A stretch of DNA of 64,000 nt from Pseudomonas zanjanensis (lineage in GTDB: Bacteria; Pseudomonadota; Gammaproteobacteria; Pseudomonadales; Pseudomonadaceae): assembly GCF_014268745.2 (NCBI RefSeq), contig NZ_JABWRB020000007.1, positions 1 through 64,000 of the forward strand, written 5' to 3'. The position numbers and the translations under genes were made by a program. Under the pieces are notes generated by a model. The model was not told the origin of the DNA, made no database searches, and was given only the letters and a program-made list of their open reading frames with translations. Below are positions 46,478 to 55,683 of this stretch, one piece after another; the first letter of the stretch is position 1; every line of letters begins with the position of its first letter.

Positions 46478-48390
46478 CAACGACCGCGCAGGAACAGTTT
46501 GTCCAGGTCGTCCAGGCCCAATTGGGTCCAGGTCGGCCGGCCATGGTTGCATTGACCACTGCGTTCGGTGTTTTCCATGTCCCGCAGCAGACCGTTCATT
46601 TCCGGCAGGGCCAGGCGCCGGTTGGCGCGGATCGCGCCGTGGCAGGCCATGGTGCCGAGCAGTTCGTTCAGGTGCGCCTGGATCCGGTCGCTGGTGCCAT
46701 ATTCCATCAAGTCCGCCAGCACGTCACTGACCAGGCGATTGGCCTCGGCCTGCTTCAGCAACGCCGGGATCTGGCGGATCGCCAGGGTTTCCGGGCCCAG
46801 GCGCTGCAATTCGAAGCCCAGGCGCTGGAACCAGGCCACATGTTCTTCGGCGCAATCGGCTTCGCGCTGGCTGACGGCCAGGGATTCGGGCACCAACAGC
46901 GGCTGGCCGCTCAGGCCTTCGCTGGCCATGGCAATTTTCAGGCGCTCGTACATGATCCGCTCATGGGCGGCGTGCATGTCCACCAGGACCAGGCCCTGAG
47001 CATTTTCCGAGAGGATATAGATGCCCTTGAGTTGCGCCAGGGCGTAGCCCAGCGGCGGGATATCGCCCTGGCCATCGGGCATCGCCGCCGCGCCGGCTTC
47101 CGGCAAGGGCTTGAAGAACTCGCGATAGGCCGCCTGGGCCTCGGCTGCGGGCACAGTGGATTGTGGACGCGGGGTGTATTGATACTGATAGCCGCTGCCA
47201 GCGCCGCTGCCGGCCGTGTTGTAGCTCGGCTGAGGCTGGGGTTGCTCCAGCAATGCGTTGGCCGCCAAGCGCATTTCGCCCTGGGGCCCGAATTCGCCCG
47301 CCTCCAGCCCCGTTGGCCGGACCATGCCCGCCACTGCCGCTGGCGCCGCCAGTTGATCTTCCGGACGTACATCGCCCAAGGCGCGGTGCAAGGTGCCGTA
47401 GAGGAAATCGTGGACCATGCGCCCATCACGGAAACGCACCTCATGCTTGGTCGGGTGCACGTTGACGTCCACCACCGCCGGATCGACTTCAAAAAACAGC
47501 ACGAAGGTCGGATGCCGGCCATTGAACAGCACGTCGCGATAGGCCTGGCGCACCGCGTGAGCCACCAGTTTGTCGCGCACCGCCCGGCCGTTCACGTAGA
47601 AATACTGCAGGTCCGCCTGGCTGCGGGAGAACGTTGGCAACCCGACCCAACCCCACAGGTGCAGGCCATTGCGCTCCACCTCGATGGGCAAGGCCTGCTC
47701 CAGGAAACCCGCTCCGCACACCGCGCCCACGCGCCGGGCGCGGGCTGCATCATCGCGGGCCTCGTGCAGGCTGAGGATAGTCTTGCCGTTGTGGCGCAAA
47801 TGGAACGCCACGTCAAAACGCGCCAGGGCCAGGCGCTTGATGACTTCTTGCAGGTGATCGAATTCAGTCTTCTCGGCCTTGAGAAATTTGCGCCGTGCCG
47901 GGGTGTTGAAAAATAAATCGCGCACTTCCACCGAGGTGCCCACCGGATGGGCCGCGGGCTGGACGCGAGAGGCCATGTCGCGGCCTTCGGTCTCGACCTG
48001 CCAGGCCTGCTCGGCGTCGCGGGTGCGTGAGGTGAGGGTCAGGCGCGACACCGAACTGATGGACGCCAGCGCTTCACCCCGGAAACCCAGGCTCATGACC
48101 CGTTCAAGGTCTTCCAGGTCTCGGATCTTGCTGGTGGCGTGACGCGCCAGGGCCAGCGGCAGGTCGTCGGAGGAAATACCACCACCGTCATCGCGCACCC
48201 GCAGCAGCTTGACGCCACCCTGCTCGACATCCACATCGATGCGCCTGGCCCCGGAGTCGAGGCTGTTTTCCAGCAGCTCCTTGATGACCGATGCCGGACG
48301 CTCGACCACTTCCCCGGCGGCGATCTGGTTCGCCAGCCGAGGGCTGAGCAGTTCGATGCGGGCGGTGCTGCCGATCACTTCGTCACTCAT
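46477..48390 (-). CDS. mutL: DNA mismatch repair protein MutL
   Basis: A 637-residue GHKL ATPase that links MutS mismatch recognition to strand cutting. N-terminal ATPase motifs are IAAGEVVERPASVIKELLEN, DDGGGI near 67 and SLGFRGEALASI near 105. A variable Pro/Gln-rich linker (about 335-440) joins it to the C-terminal dimerisation domain (GLVLVDMHAAHERIMYERL). A QACHGAIR-like zone is seen as GTMACHGAIRANRRL near 590, so the endonuclease-type C-terminal fold is present. ATGA overlap with amiB. Confidence 0.96.
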   Translation of the reverse strand: MSDEVIGSTARIELLSPRLANQIAAGEVVERPASVIKELLENSLDSGARRIDVDVEQGGVKLLRVRDDGGGISSDDLPLALARHATSKIRDLEDLERVMSLGFRGEALASISSVSRLTLTSRTRDAEQAWQVETEGRDMASRVQPAAHPVGTSVEVRDLFFNTPARRKFLKAEKTEFDHLQEVIKRLALARFDVAFHLRHNGKTILSLHEARDDAARARRVGAVCGAGFLEQALPIEVERNGLHLWGWVGLPTFSRSQADLQYFYVNGRAVRDKLVAHAVRQAYRDVLFNGRHPTFVLFFEVDPAVVDVNVHPTKHEVRFRDGRMVHDFLYGTLHRALGDVRPEDQLAAPAAVAGMVRPTGLEAGEFGPQGEMRLAANALLEQPQPQPSYNTAGSGAGSGYQYQYTPRPQSTVPAAEAQAAYREFFKPLPEAGAAAMPDGQGDIPPLGYALAQLKGIYILSENAQGLVLVDMHAAHERIMYERLKIAMASEGLSGQPLLVPESLAVSQREADCAEEHVAWFQRLGFELQRLGPETLAIRQIPALLKQAEANRLVSDVLADLMEYGTSDRIQAHLNELLGTMACHGAIRANRRLALPEMNGLLRDMENTERSGQCNHGRPTWTQLGLDDLDKLFLRGR

Positions 48391-49814
48391 TGCTTGACCG
48401 CCACTTCGTTGCCCGGAATGGTCAAGGTCTGGCCAATCTTGAGCTCATCGCTCTTGAGATTGTTGGCGCTGCGCAAGGTGGCGGGCGACACCTGGTAGCG
48501 CACGGCAATCATCGCCAGGGTTTCGCCAGGGTTGACGCGGTGGTCCCGTGGCCCCTGGGCGATCTTGCCGGAATCCCGCAGCCAGGCGATGTAGGTGCCC
48601 GGCGGTGGGTTCTGCTGGAAGAACTGTCGCACGCCGCTGCTGATGGATCGGGCCAAGGCCTGCTGGTGGCTGGAGGACGACAGCTTGGACGCCTCGTTTG
48701 AATTGGAGATGAAGCCGGTCTCCACCAGGATCGACGGGATGTCGGGCGACTTGAGCACCATGAACCCAGCCTGTTCGACGCGCTGCTTGTGCAGCGGCGT
48801 GACACGACCGATGTTGCTCAGGACTTTCTGGCCGACGTTCAAGCTGGAGGTCAACGAGGCGGTCATCGACAAATCGAGCAAGACACCGGCAAGCATGCGG
48901 TCCTTGTCGTCGAGGCTGACGTTGCCGGCACCGCCGATCAGGTCGGAACGGTTTTCGCTGTCGGCCAGCCAACGGGCGGTCTCGGACGTGGCGCCACGGT
49001 CGGACAGGGCAAACACCGAGGCCCCGAACGCGGCTTTCGAAGGCGCGGCGTCGGCGTGAATGGAGACGAACAGGTCGGCGCCCTTCTTGCGGGCGATCTC
49101 GGTACGACCGCGCAAAGGAATGAAATAGTCGCCGGTGCGGGTCAGTTCGGCGCGGAAGCCTTTCATGCCGTTGACCTGGCGCTGCAATTCACGGGCGATG
49201 GCAAGCACCACGTCTTTTTCACGTTGCCCGCGCGAGCCCGAGGCCCCCGGGTCCTCGCCGCCATGACCGGCATCGATCACTACGATGATATCGCGCTTGC
49301 CGGCCGGGGCCGGTGGCAGCTTGAGCGCAGGCTCGGTCGGGGTCACCGGCACCGCGGGCACCGTGGCAACCTTGGTCGGCGGCGGTGGCGGTGGGTCGGC
49401 ATCGGCCGGGTTGTCGAACAGGTCCACCACCAGCCGGTTGCCGTACTGGGCGTTGGGGGCCAGGGTGAAGCTTTTCGGGGTCACGGCTTTTTTCAGGTCG
49501 ATGACCACCCGCAGGTCGGTGGGCGTACGCTGGGCCGAGCGCATCGCGGTAATCGGCGTATTGGCGGTAGCGACGTTCAATGGCGCGCCCAGGGAGGCAC
49601 CGTTGATGTCGATCACCAGGCGATCCGGGGCGGTCAGGGTGAATACGCTGTGCTGCACCGGCCCCGTCAGATCGAACACCAGCCGTGTGTTGTCCGGCGC
49701 CCGCCAGAGGCGAACGCTGTTGACCTTTGTCTCGGCCACAGCATCGACGGCCAGTGCCGTAAGCAACAGTCCTACGACAGCAACCACCGCGCGAAAGCGC
49801 ATACCAAACCCCAT
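48387..49814 (-). CDS. amiB: N-acetylmuramoyl-L-alanine amidase AmiB/AmiC type
   Basis: Periplasmic zinc amidase that cleaves septal peptidoglycan to separate daughter cells. It has about 475 residues: signal peptide (MRFRAVVAVVGLLLTALAVD), an AMIN domain (about 35-140), a Pro-rich linker, the Amidase_3 catalytic domain with VIDAGHGGEDPG near 185, SIHADAA near 255 and ETGFISN near 370, and a C-terminal LysM (HRVNPGETLAMIAVRYQV). ATGs at 49817, 49814 and 49802 all work, and the sequence does not settle the start. Confidence 0.93.
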   Translation of the reverse strand: MGFGMRFRAVVAVVGLLLTALAVDAVAETKVNSVRLWRAPDNTRLVFDLTGPVQHSVFTLTAPDRLVIDINGASLGAPLNVATANTPITAMRSAQRTPTDLRVVIDLKKAVTPKSFTLAPNAQYGNRLVVDLFDNPADADPPPPPPTKVATVPAVPVTPTEPALKLPPAPAGKRDIIVVIDAGHGGEDPGASGSRGQREKDVVLAIARELQRQVNGMKGFRAELTRTGDYFIPLRGRTEIARKKGADLFVSIHADAAPSKAAFGASVFALSDRGATSETARWLADSENRSDLIGGAGNVSLDDKDRMLAGVLLDLSMTASLTSSLNVGQKVLSNIGRVTPLHKQRVEQAGFMVLKSPDIPSILVETGFISNSNEASKLSSSSHQQALARSISSGVRQFFQQNPPPGTYIAWLRDSGKIAQGPRDHRVNPGETLAMIAVRYQVSPATLRSANNLKSDELKIGQTLTIPGNEVAVKQ

Positions 49815-49820
49815 CATCAA

Positions 49821-50288
49821 TTAGTTTTCCAATGCCAAAGCGGCACACCACGACTCACCACGGGCACCTTGCGGCGTCAGTTTCAGCGAGCGCCCGCCGT
49901 TCTGCGCGCCAATGGTAATGGTCAGGTCGGGCTTTGGCAAAAAGCCTGCACCCTTCTGGGGCCATTCGATCAGGCACAAGGCGTCATCTTCGAAATAATC
50001 GCGAATGCCAAGGAATTCCAGCTCCTCAGGATCCACCAGTCGATACAGGTCGAAATGGAAGGCACGAATGTCGCCGATCTCGTAGGGTTCGACCAAGGTG
50101 AACGTGGGGCTCTTGACCGAGCCGACGTGCCCGAGGCCGCGGATGATGCCACGGGACAAGGTGGTTTTCCCCGCGCCGAGGTCGCCTTCGAGAAAAATCA
50201 GGCCGTGGCCGGCAGTGATCTGCGCGATGCGGGCGCCAAATTGTGTCATGGCTTGTTCGTCCGCCACGTACAGGGTTACTTCAGACAC
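49821..50288 (-). CDS. tsaE: tRNA threonylcarbamoyladenosine biosynthesis ATPase TsaE
   Basis: ATPase of the TsaBDE complex that makes t6A37 in tRNAs reading ANN codons. The 155 residues have the P-loop LEGDLGAGKTTLSRGI near 33, SPTFTLVEPY near 60 and FHFDLYRLVDPEELEFLG near 78. It begins with GTG at 50288 preceded by GGAGGAG, and the start overlaps the end of nnrD by 13 bp; the much longer frame upstream is out-of-phase nnrD DNA. Confidence 0.93.
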   Translation of the reverse strand: MSEVTLYVADEQAMTQFGARIAQITAGHGLIFLEGDLGAGKTTLSRGIIRGLGHVGSVKSPTFTLVEPYEIGDIRAFHFDLYRLVDPEELEFLGIRDYFEDDALCLIEWPQKGAGFLPKPDLTITIGAQNGGRSLKLTPQGARGESWCAALALEN

Positions 50289-51775
50289 GGTGAATGCTCC
50301 TCCAACAACTGACGAATGGCCGGGATCAGATCGGTCGCCGCCAATCCCCGGCCCGAGCGACCGACCTTGGCACCGGCATTGGCATGCAGCCAGACCGCCA
50401 GGCACGCGGCCTCGAAGCTTTCCATGCCCTGGGCCAGCAAGGCCCCGACCACGCCAGCCAGCACATCCCCCAGGCCGGCGGTGGCCATGGCCGGATGGCC
50501 CTGGCCGCAGACTGCCAGGCGACCATCCGGGCTGGCGACCAGGCTGCCGGCTCCCTTGAGGATCACCGTGGCGGTGTATTTCTGGCTCAAGGCATGAGCC
50601 GCCGCCGGACGATCGGCCTGCACCTGGGCGGTGGATATCTCCAGCAGCCGCGCCGCCTCGCCCGGATGCGGGGTGATCACGCAATGTTCAGGCAGACGGA
50701 CGTCGCCGGCGCTCAGCAGGTTCAGCGCATCGGCATCCCACACTTGCGGCAGTGGCGCATTGGCTGCGGCCGATAACAGGCTACGTCCCCAGGCAGCCTG
50801 GCCCAGGCCCGGCCCGACCACCAGCACGCTGGCCTGCTGGAGCAAGCCCATCAATTGGTTCGCCGAATGGGTGCCCTGCACCATGACTTCCGGCAAACGC
50901 ATCAGCGCGGCGGACACATGCTCGCTGCGGGTCGCCATCGAAATCATGCCCGCCCCGCAGCGCAGCGCGCTTTCGGCGCTCATCTGGATGGCGCCACCAA
51001 AGCCCCGGTCGCCACCGATCAACAGCACGTGACCGAACTTGCCTTTGTGGGAAGTGGCGGCGCGAGGTGTCAGATGCGGCAGATTGTGAGGTAGGAGCAG
51101 TCGGGCATTGGCCGGTGCTGCTTCAACGATATCCGGATCGGCGTGCAGGTCATTGAATACCAGCTCACCCACCCGGTCCGCCGCTTCGCCCGTGAACAAC
51201 CCCAGCTTCAAGCCAATGAAGGTCACGGTCAGGTCGGCCGCCACTGCCGTACCCAACACCCGGCCGGTGTCGGCACACAATCCTGAGGGGATATCCACCG
51301 CCGCGACCGGCAGGCCGCTGACGTTGATCGTATCGATGGCCTGCACATACGGCTCACGCACATCGCCACTCAGGCCCGTGCCAAGCAACGCGTCCAGCAG
51401 CACGCCACGCAACTCGGCTTCATCCGACCACGGTTCCATCGGCACGCCCACCGCCACCGCCTCGGCGTGGGCATTGGCGGCGTCCCCCTGCAATCGCCGG
51501 GGTTCGCCCACCGTCAGCACCCGCACCGACCAGCCGGCACGCCGGGCCAGGGTCGCGACCAGGTAACCATCGCCGGCATTGTTGCCATGGCCGGCCAGCA
51601 CGGTCAGCTCATGGGCGTCAGGCCAGCGTCGGACGATCGCGCGCCAGGTGGCACGGGCGGCGCGCTGCATCAATTCAAAGCCAGCAGTGCCTGCGGCGAT
51701 CAGTTGTGCGTCGAGGGCCCGGACCTGCGCGGCGCTGTACAGCGCGTCGGGAAAATCATCTTTAGTGTGCGGCAT
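50276..51775 (-). CDS. nnrD: Bifunctional NAD(P)H-hydrate epimerase / ADP-dependent dehydratase
   Basis: Repairs damaged NADH and NADPH hydrates. The 499-residue protein combines an N-terminal epimerase (YjeF_N, with VLAGHGNNAGDGYLVATLAR near 60) and a C-terminal ribokinase-like dehydratase (KFGHVLLIGGDRGFGGAIQM near 245 and GHPAMATAGLGDVLAGVVGA near 435). It is the first gene of the nnrD-tsaE-amiB-mutL-miaA-hfq-hflX-hflKC run. ATG at 51775 is favoured; one 13 codons further upstream is possible. Divergent from queG across 63 bp. Confidence 0.93.
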   Translation of the reverse strand: MPHTKDDFPDALYSAAQVRALDAQLIAAGTAGFELMQRAARATWRAIVRRWPDAHELTVLAGHGNNAGDGYLVATLARRAGWSVRVLTVGEPRRLQGDAANAHAEAVAVGVPMEPWSDEAELRGVLLDALLGTGLSGDVREPYVQAIDTINVSGLPVAAVDIPSGLCADTGRVLGTAVAADLTVTFIGLKLGLFTGEAADRVGELVFNDLHADPDIVEAAPANARLLLPHNLPHLTPRAATSHKGKFGHVLLIGGDRGFGGAIQMSAESALRCGAGMISMATRSEHVSAALMRLPEVMVQGTHSANQLMGLLQQASVLVVGPGLGQAAWGRSLLSAAANAPLPQVWDADALNLLSAGDVRLPEHCVITPHPGEAARLLEISTAQVQADRPAAAHALSQKYTATVILKGAGSLVASPDGRLAVCGQGHPAMATAGLGDVLAGVVGALLAQGMESFEAACLAVWLHANAGAKVGRSGRGLAATDLIPAIRQLLEEHSPCLK

Positions 51776-51838
51776 GCGTCTTCGGGCTCCGATGTCTGGC
51801 AGAATTATACGCATCTCAGCTCTGGTTTCTCTCGCCTC

Positions 51839-52918
51839 ATGCCTGCCATTCCCACAGACCTCCCCGCCCTCGCCCAATCCATCAAGGAATGGGGCCGCGA
51901 GCTGGGTTTCCAGCAGGTCGGCATCAGCGGCCTGGACTTGGCCGAGCATGAGCAACACCTGCAACGCTGGCTCGAGGCCGGCTACCACGGCGAAATGGAC
52001 TACATGGGCGCCCATGGCAGCAAACGCTCGCACCCCGAGGAATTGGTGCCCGGCACATTACGCGTGGTGTCCCTGCGCATGGATTACCTGCCGGGCGACA
52101 CCCAGATGGCGCAGATGCTCGGCCAACCGGAAAAAGCCTACGTCTCGCGTTATGCGTTGGGCCGCGATTACCACAAATTGATCCGTAAACGCGTGCAACA
52201 ATTGGCGGAAAAAATCCAGGCGGTCATCGGTCCCTTTGGCTACCGCGCCTTCGTCGACAGCGCGCCGGTCCTGGAAAAAGCCATCGCCGAACAGGCCGGC
52301 CTGGGCTGGATCGGTAAAAACACCCTGGTATTGAACCGCAAGGCCGGCAGTTATTTTTTCCTGAGCGAGCTGTTCGTCGACTTGCCGCTGCCGACAGACC
52401 CGCCCCACGGCACCGAACATTGCGGAAAATGCACCGCGTGCCTGGACATTTGTCCGACGAATGCCTTCGTCGGGCCCTACGTGCTCGATGCCCGCCGCTG
52501 CATTTCCTACCTGACCATCGAGCTGAAAAGCGCCATTCCCGAAGAGTTGCGGCCACTGATCGGCAACCGGGTGTTCGGCTGCGACGATTGCCAGATTGTC
52601 TGCCCGTGGAACCGCTTCGCCCGTCCGTCGGGGGAAAGCGATTTCAAGCCGCGGCACAACCTGGACAATGCCGGGCTGGCCGAGTTGTTCCTGTGGGACG
52701 AAGACACATTTCTCAGCAGCACCGAAGGTTCACCGCTGCGCCGTGCCGGTTACGAACGCTGGCTGCGCAATCTGGCGGTGGGCCTGGGCAATGCGCCGTC
52801 GACGATTCCCGTGCTGCAAGCGCTGGAGGCGCGGCGTGACTATCCGTCGGAGCTGGTGCGCGAGCATGTGGAATGGGCGTTACGCCAACATGCCGAGCGT
52901 CAGACTTCGTCGTTGTAG
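51839..52918 (+). CDS. queG: Epoxyqueuosine reductase QueG
   Basis: Cobalamin- and iron-sulfur-dependent enzyme for the last step of queuosine synthesis in tRNA. The 359-residue protein has N-terminal QueG features (GFQQVGISGLDL and GYHGEMDYM) and two ferredoxin-like clusters: CGKCTACLDICPTNAF near 197 and GCDDCQIVCPWN near 247. The C-terminal HEAT-like repeat segment is present (LRNLAVGLGNA). The last 19 bp overlap the convergent TRIC-family gene. Confidence 0.95.
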   Translation: MPAIPTDLPALAQSIKEWGRELGFQQVGISGLDLAEHEQHLQRWLEAGYHGEMDYMGAHGSKRSHPEELVPGTLRVVSLRMDYLPGDTQMAQMLGQPEKAYVSRYALGRDYHKLIRKRVQQLAEKIQAVIGPFGYRAFVDSAPVLEKAIAEQAGLGWIGKNTLVLNRKAGSYFFLSELFVDLPLPTDPPHGTEHCGKCTACLDICPTNAFVGPYVLDARRCISYLTIELKSAIPEELRPLIGNRVFGCDDCQIVCPWNRFARPSGESDFKPRHNLDNAGLAELFLWDEDTFLSSTEGSPLRRAGYERWLRNLAVGLGNAPSTIPVLQALEARRDYPSELVREHVEWALRQHAERQTSSL

Positions 52919-53511
52919 ACGAACTTCGGCATTTCCCAGTGAAAGCGAATTGCCAGGAGCCGCAGCAGGAAACCGCCAAACAAGGTGATGAGGATCGCCT
53001 GCTCGTTCGGCAGTTGCAGGAAGACACACAGCAGATAACACCACGCCGCGGCAAACGAGACGCTGGCGTAGAGTTCGCGACGGAAGATCAGCGGAATATC
53101 GTTGCAAAAGATGTCCCGCAGAATGCCACCGAACACCCCGGTAATCACCCCGCTAACCGACGCCACCAGCATGCCATGGCCCATTTCCAGGGCCGTCATG
53201 CAACCGATCAGCGTGAACGCCACCAGGCCCACGGCGTCGAGCACCAGGAACAGTGAGCGCAGATGGCGCATCCAGCGCGCCATGAACACCGTCAACATCG
53301 CCGCCGCGGTGGTCAGCACCAGGTATTCCGGATGCTTGACCCACGTAAGCGGGTAATGACCGAGCAACACGTCGCGCACCGAGCCGCCACCCAGCGCCGT
53401 GACACAGGCGATCAGCACCACGCCGAACCAGTCCATGCCCCGCCGCCCGGCAGACAAGGCGCCGGTCATGGCTTCAGCGGTGATGGCGATCAGATAAAGC
53501 ATCAGCAACAT
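52900..53511 (-). CDS. TRIC cation channel family (UPF0126) membrane protein
   Basis: A 203-residue inner-membrane protein with seven hydrophobic segments and two internal repeats, each carrying the family motif GGxxRD: GGGSVRDVLLGHYPL near 42 and FGGILRDIFCNDIPL near 128. Prokaryotic members form trimeric cation channels. Its 3' end overlaps queG in a tail-to-tail arrangement. Confidence 0.9.
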   Translation of the reverse strand: MLLMLYLIAITAEAMTGALSAGRRGMDWFGVVLIACVTALGGGSVRDVLLGHYPLTWVKHPEYLVLTTAAAMLTVFMARWMRHLRSLFLVLDAVGLVAFTLIGCMTALEMGHGMLVASVSGVITGVFGGILRDIFCNDIPLIFRRELYASVSFAAAWCYLLCVFLQLPNEQAILITLFGGFLLRLLAIRFHWEMPKFVYNDEV

Positions 53512-53624
53512 GATGGCGGTCCATACGAGAAGGCGCGCAGTCTAGCCAGTTTGGGCTGGCACCAAAAGAGGGCGCGGCCCCGTCTTCTGCCTGAACACCA
53601 TGCAGCCAAGCCCAAACAACTCCT

Positions 53625-53745
53625 TGTGGCGAGGGAGCTTGCTCCCGCTCGGCTGCGCAGCAGCCGCAAACCAGACAATTCGGTCTTCCTGGAAAACTGT
53701 TGGGGCCTGCTTCGCAGGCCAGCGGGAGCAAGCTCCCTCGCCACA
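53625..53745. repeat. REPIN, family B
   Basis: Inverted TGTGGCGAGGGAGCTTGCTC arms with two inner hairpins (CGGCTGCGCAGCAGCCG and GGCCTGCTTCGCAGGCC), 121 bp overall. Confidence 0.86.
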
Positions 53746-53779
53746 AAAGCTGTCTCGCCGCAGTAGCCTTCGAGTCGAC

Positions 53780-54322
53780 TCAGAACTTGATGAAGTGCTT
53801 ACGGTAATGCTGCAACTCGGCAATGGACTCGCGGATGTCGTCCAGGGCCAGGTGGGTGCTGCCTTTCTGGAAGCTGTCGCGCACTTCCGGTGCCCAGCGG
53901 GCGGCCAGTTCCTTGAGGGTGGAGACGTCCAGGTTGCGGTAGTGGAAGTAGCTTTCCAGGGATTTCATGTGGGTATAAAGGAAGCGACGATCCTGGCAGA
54001 TGCTGTTGCCACAGATCGGCGACTTGCCCTTGGGCACCCACTGCTCCAGGAACGCGAGGGTCTGGGCTTCGGCTTCGGCCATGCTGATCTTGCTCTCGCG
54101 CACCCGCTGGGTCAGGCCCGAGCCGCCGTGCTGGCGGGTGTTCCACTCGTCCATGCCGGCCAGGATCTCGTCGCTGTGATGGATCGCGATCACCGGGCCC
54201 TCGGCCAGGGTGTTGAGGTCGCTGTCGGTGACGATGGTGGCCATTTCGATGATGACGTCAGTGTCAGGGTTCAGACCGGTCATTTCCAGGTCGATCCAGA
54301 TCAGGTTCTGCGGGTTTTGCAT
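53780..54322 (-). CDS. orn: Oligoribonuclease
   Basis: DEDDh 3'-5' exonuclease that digests RNA di- to pentanucleotides and, in Pseudomonas, clears pGpG made from cyclic di-GMP. The 180 residues show LIWIDLEMTGL near 6 (Asp and Glu ligands), GNSICQDRRFL near 108 and HLALDDIRESI near 160. ATG at 54322 follows GAGGAG. Divergent from rsgA over 109 bp. Confidence 0.96.
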   Translation of the reverse strand: MQNPQNLIWIDLEMTGLNPDTDVIIEMATIVTDSDLNTLAEGPVIAIHHSDEILAGMDEWNTRQHGGSGLTQRVRESKISMAEAEAQTLAFLEQWVPKGKSPICGNSICQDRRFLYTHMKSLESYFHYRNLDVSTLKELAARWAPEVRDSFQKGSTHLALDDIRESIAELQHYRKHFIKF

Positions 54323-54431
54323 AGGGAGGCTCCTCGGCGTAGCCACGCAGTTTAGCCTAGGCAGCCCCTTGGGCGTGCTAAACTCGCCGCCGTTTTACCC
54401 TATTCGCTGTATTTCTTCATACGGAACACCC

Positions 54432-55463
54432 ATGGCCAAACGCCAACTCAATCGTCGTCAAAACTGGCGCATCGAAAAGATCCAGGGTGAGCGCGCCGCC
54501 CGCGCCGCCAAACGCGAATCCAGTGCTGTCGAAGCCCTGGAGGGTGGCGACCTGGGTCCTGAACAGACCGGCCTGGTGATCGCCCACTTCGGCGTGCAGG
54601 TCGAGGTCGAGGCCCAGGAAGGCGAACTGGCCGGCCAGGTGTTCCGCTGCCACTTGCGCGCCAACCTGCCGGCGCTGGTGACGGGCGACCAGGTGGTCTG
54701 GCGTGCCGGCAACCAGGGCATCGGCGTGATTGTCGCGCAACTGCCGCGCCACACCGAGCTATGCCGCCCGGACAGCCGGGGCCAGCTCAAGCCCGTGGCC
54801 GCCAACGTCGACATGATCGTTATTGTGTTCGCGCCGTTGCCCGAGCCCCACGCCAACCTGATCGACCGCTACCTGGTGGCCGCCGAGCACGCCGGCATCC
54901 GCCCGTTGCTGCTGCTCAACAAGTTCGACCTGATCGACGAACACAACGCCCCGGCGCTGAACGCCCTGCTGTCGGTCTACCGGGACTTGGGTTATCCGGT
55001 GCTGGAAGTCTCGGCCCACCACGGTAACGGCATGGAACAATTGCAACAGCAGTTGGACGGGCGCATCAGTGTGTTCGTCGGCCAGTCCGGCGTCGGCAAG
55101 TCTTCGTTGGTCAACAGCCTGCTGCCGGAAGTCGAGACCCGCGTCGGGCCGTTGTCCGAGCTGTCCGGCCAAGGCACCCACACCACGACCACGGCGCGGC
55201 TGTTCCACTTCCCTGGTGGCGGTGAACTGATCGACTCGCCGGGTATCCGCGAATTCGGCCTGGGCCACGTCAGCCGGGCCGATGTCGAAGCCGGGTTCAT
55301 CGAGTTCAACGAGCTGATCGGTACCTGCCGCTTCCGCGACTGCAAGCACGACCGCGAACCCGGTTGCGCCCTGCTCAAGGCCCTGGAAGAAGGTCGCGTG
55401 CATCAGCAACGGATGAACAGCTACCGCTCGATCATCGCCAGCCTGCCGGAAAGCAGTTATTGA
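54432..55463 (+). CDS. rsgA: Ribosome small-subunit biogenesis GTPase RsgA
   Basis: Circularly permuted GTPase that checks late 30S assembly. The 343 residues comprise a basic N-terminal helix (MAKRQLNRRQNWRIEKIQGE), an OB fold, a G domain in permuted order (NKFDLID near 160, then GQSGVGKSSLVN near 218 and DSPGIREF near 265) and a zinc-binding Cys/His cluster CRFRDCKHDREPGC near 300. The start is fixed by the conserved N-terminus. Confidence 0.95.
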   Translation: MAKRQLNRRQNWRIEKIQGERAARAAKRESSAVEALEGGDLGPEQTGLVIAHFGVQVEVEAQEGELAGQVFRCHLRANLPALVTGDQVVWRAGNQGIGVIVAQLPRHTELCRPDSRGQLKPVAANVDMIVIVFAPLPEPHANLIDRYLVAAEHAGIRPLLLLNKFDLIDEHNAPALNALLSVYRDLGYPVLEVSAHHGNGMEQLQQQLDGRISVFVGQSGVGKSSLVNSLLPEVETRVGPLSELSGQGTHTTTTARLFHFPGGGELIDSPGIREFGLGHVSRADVEAGFIEFNELIGTCRFRDCKHDREPGCALLKALEEGRVHQQRMNSYRSIIASLPESSY

Positions 55464-55492
55464 CCTGCACGCAGTATCAAGCCGATCACTCT

Positions 55493-55613
55493 TGTGGCGA
55501 GGGAGCTTGCTCCCGCTGGACTGCGAAGCAGGCCCCAACAGTCTCCAGCCAGACCGAGTTGTCCGGTCTTGCGACTGCTGCGCAGCCGAGCGGGAGCAAG
55601 CTCCCTCGCCACA
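55493..55613. repeat. REPIN, family B
   Basis: Inverted TGTGGCGAGGGAGCTTGCTC arms, 121 bp overall, after rsgA. Confidence 0.86.
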
Positions 55614-55642
55614 AAGGCAAGCAATCCTCAAGTAAACAGTGG

Positions 55643-55683
55643 ACCCACAAAAAAGCCGACATCGAGGTCGGCTTTTTTGTGGG
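55643..55683. terminator. Bidirectional terminator between rsgA and motB
   Basis: Long perfect palindrome: ACCCACAAAAAAGCCGAC, a 6-nt ATCGAG loop, then its complement. A- and T-tracts on both sides give Rho-independent termination for motB and rsgA. Confidence 0.88.

Noticed and set aside
53600..54355. 251-codon plus-strand frame over the REPIN and orn
   Set aside because: Begins in repeat DNA and runs antisense to orn.
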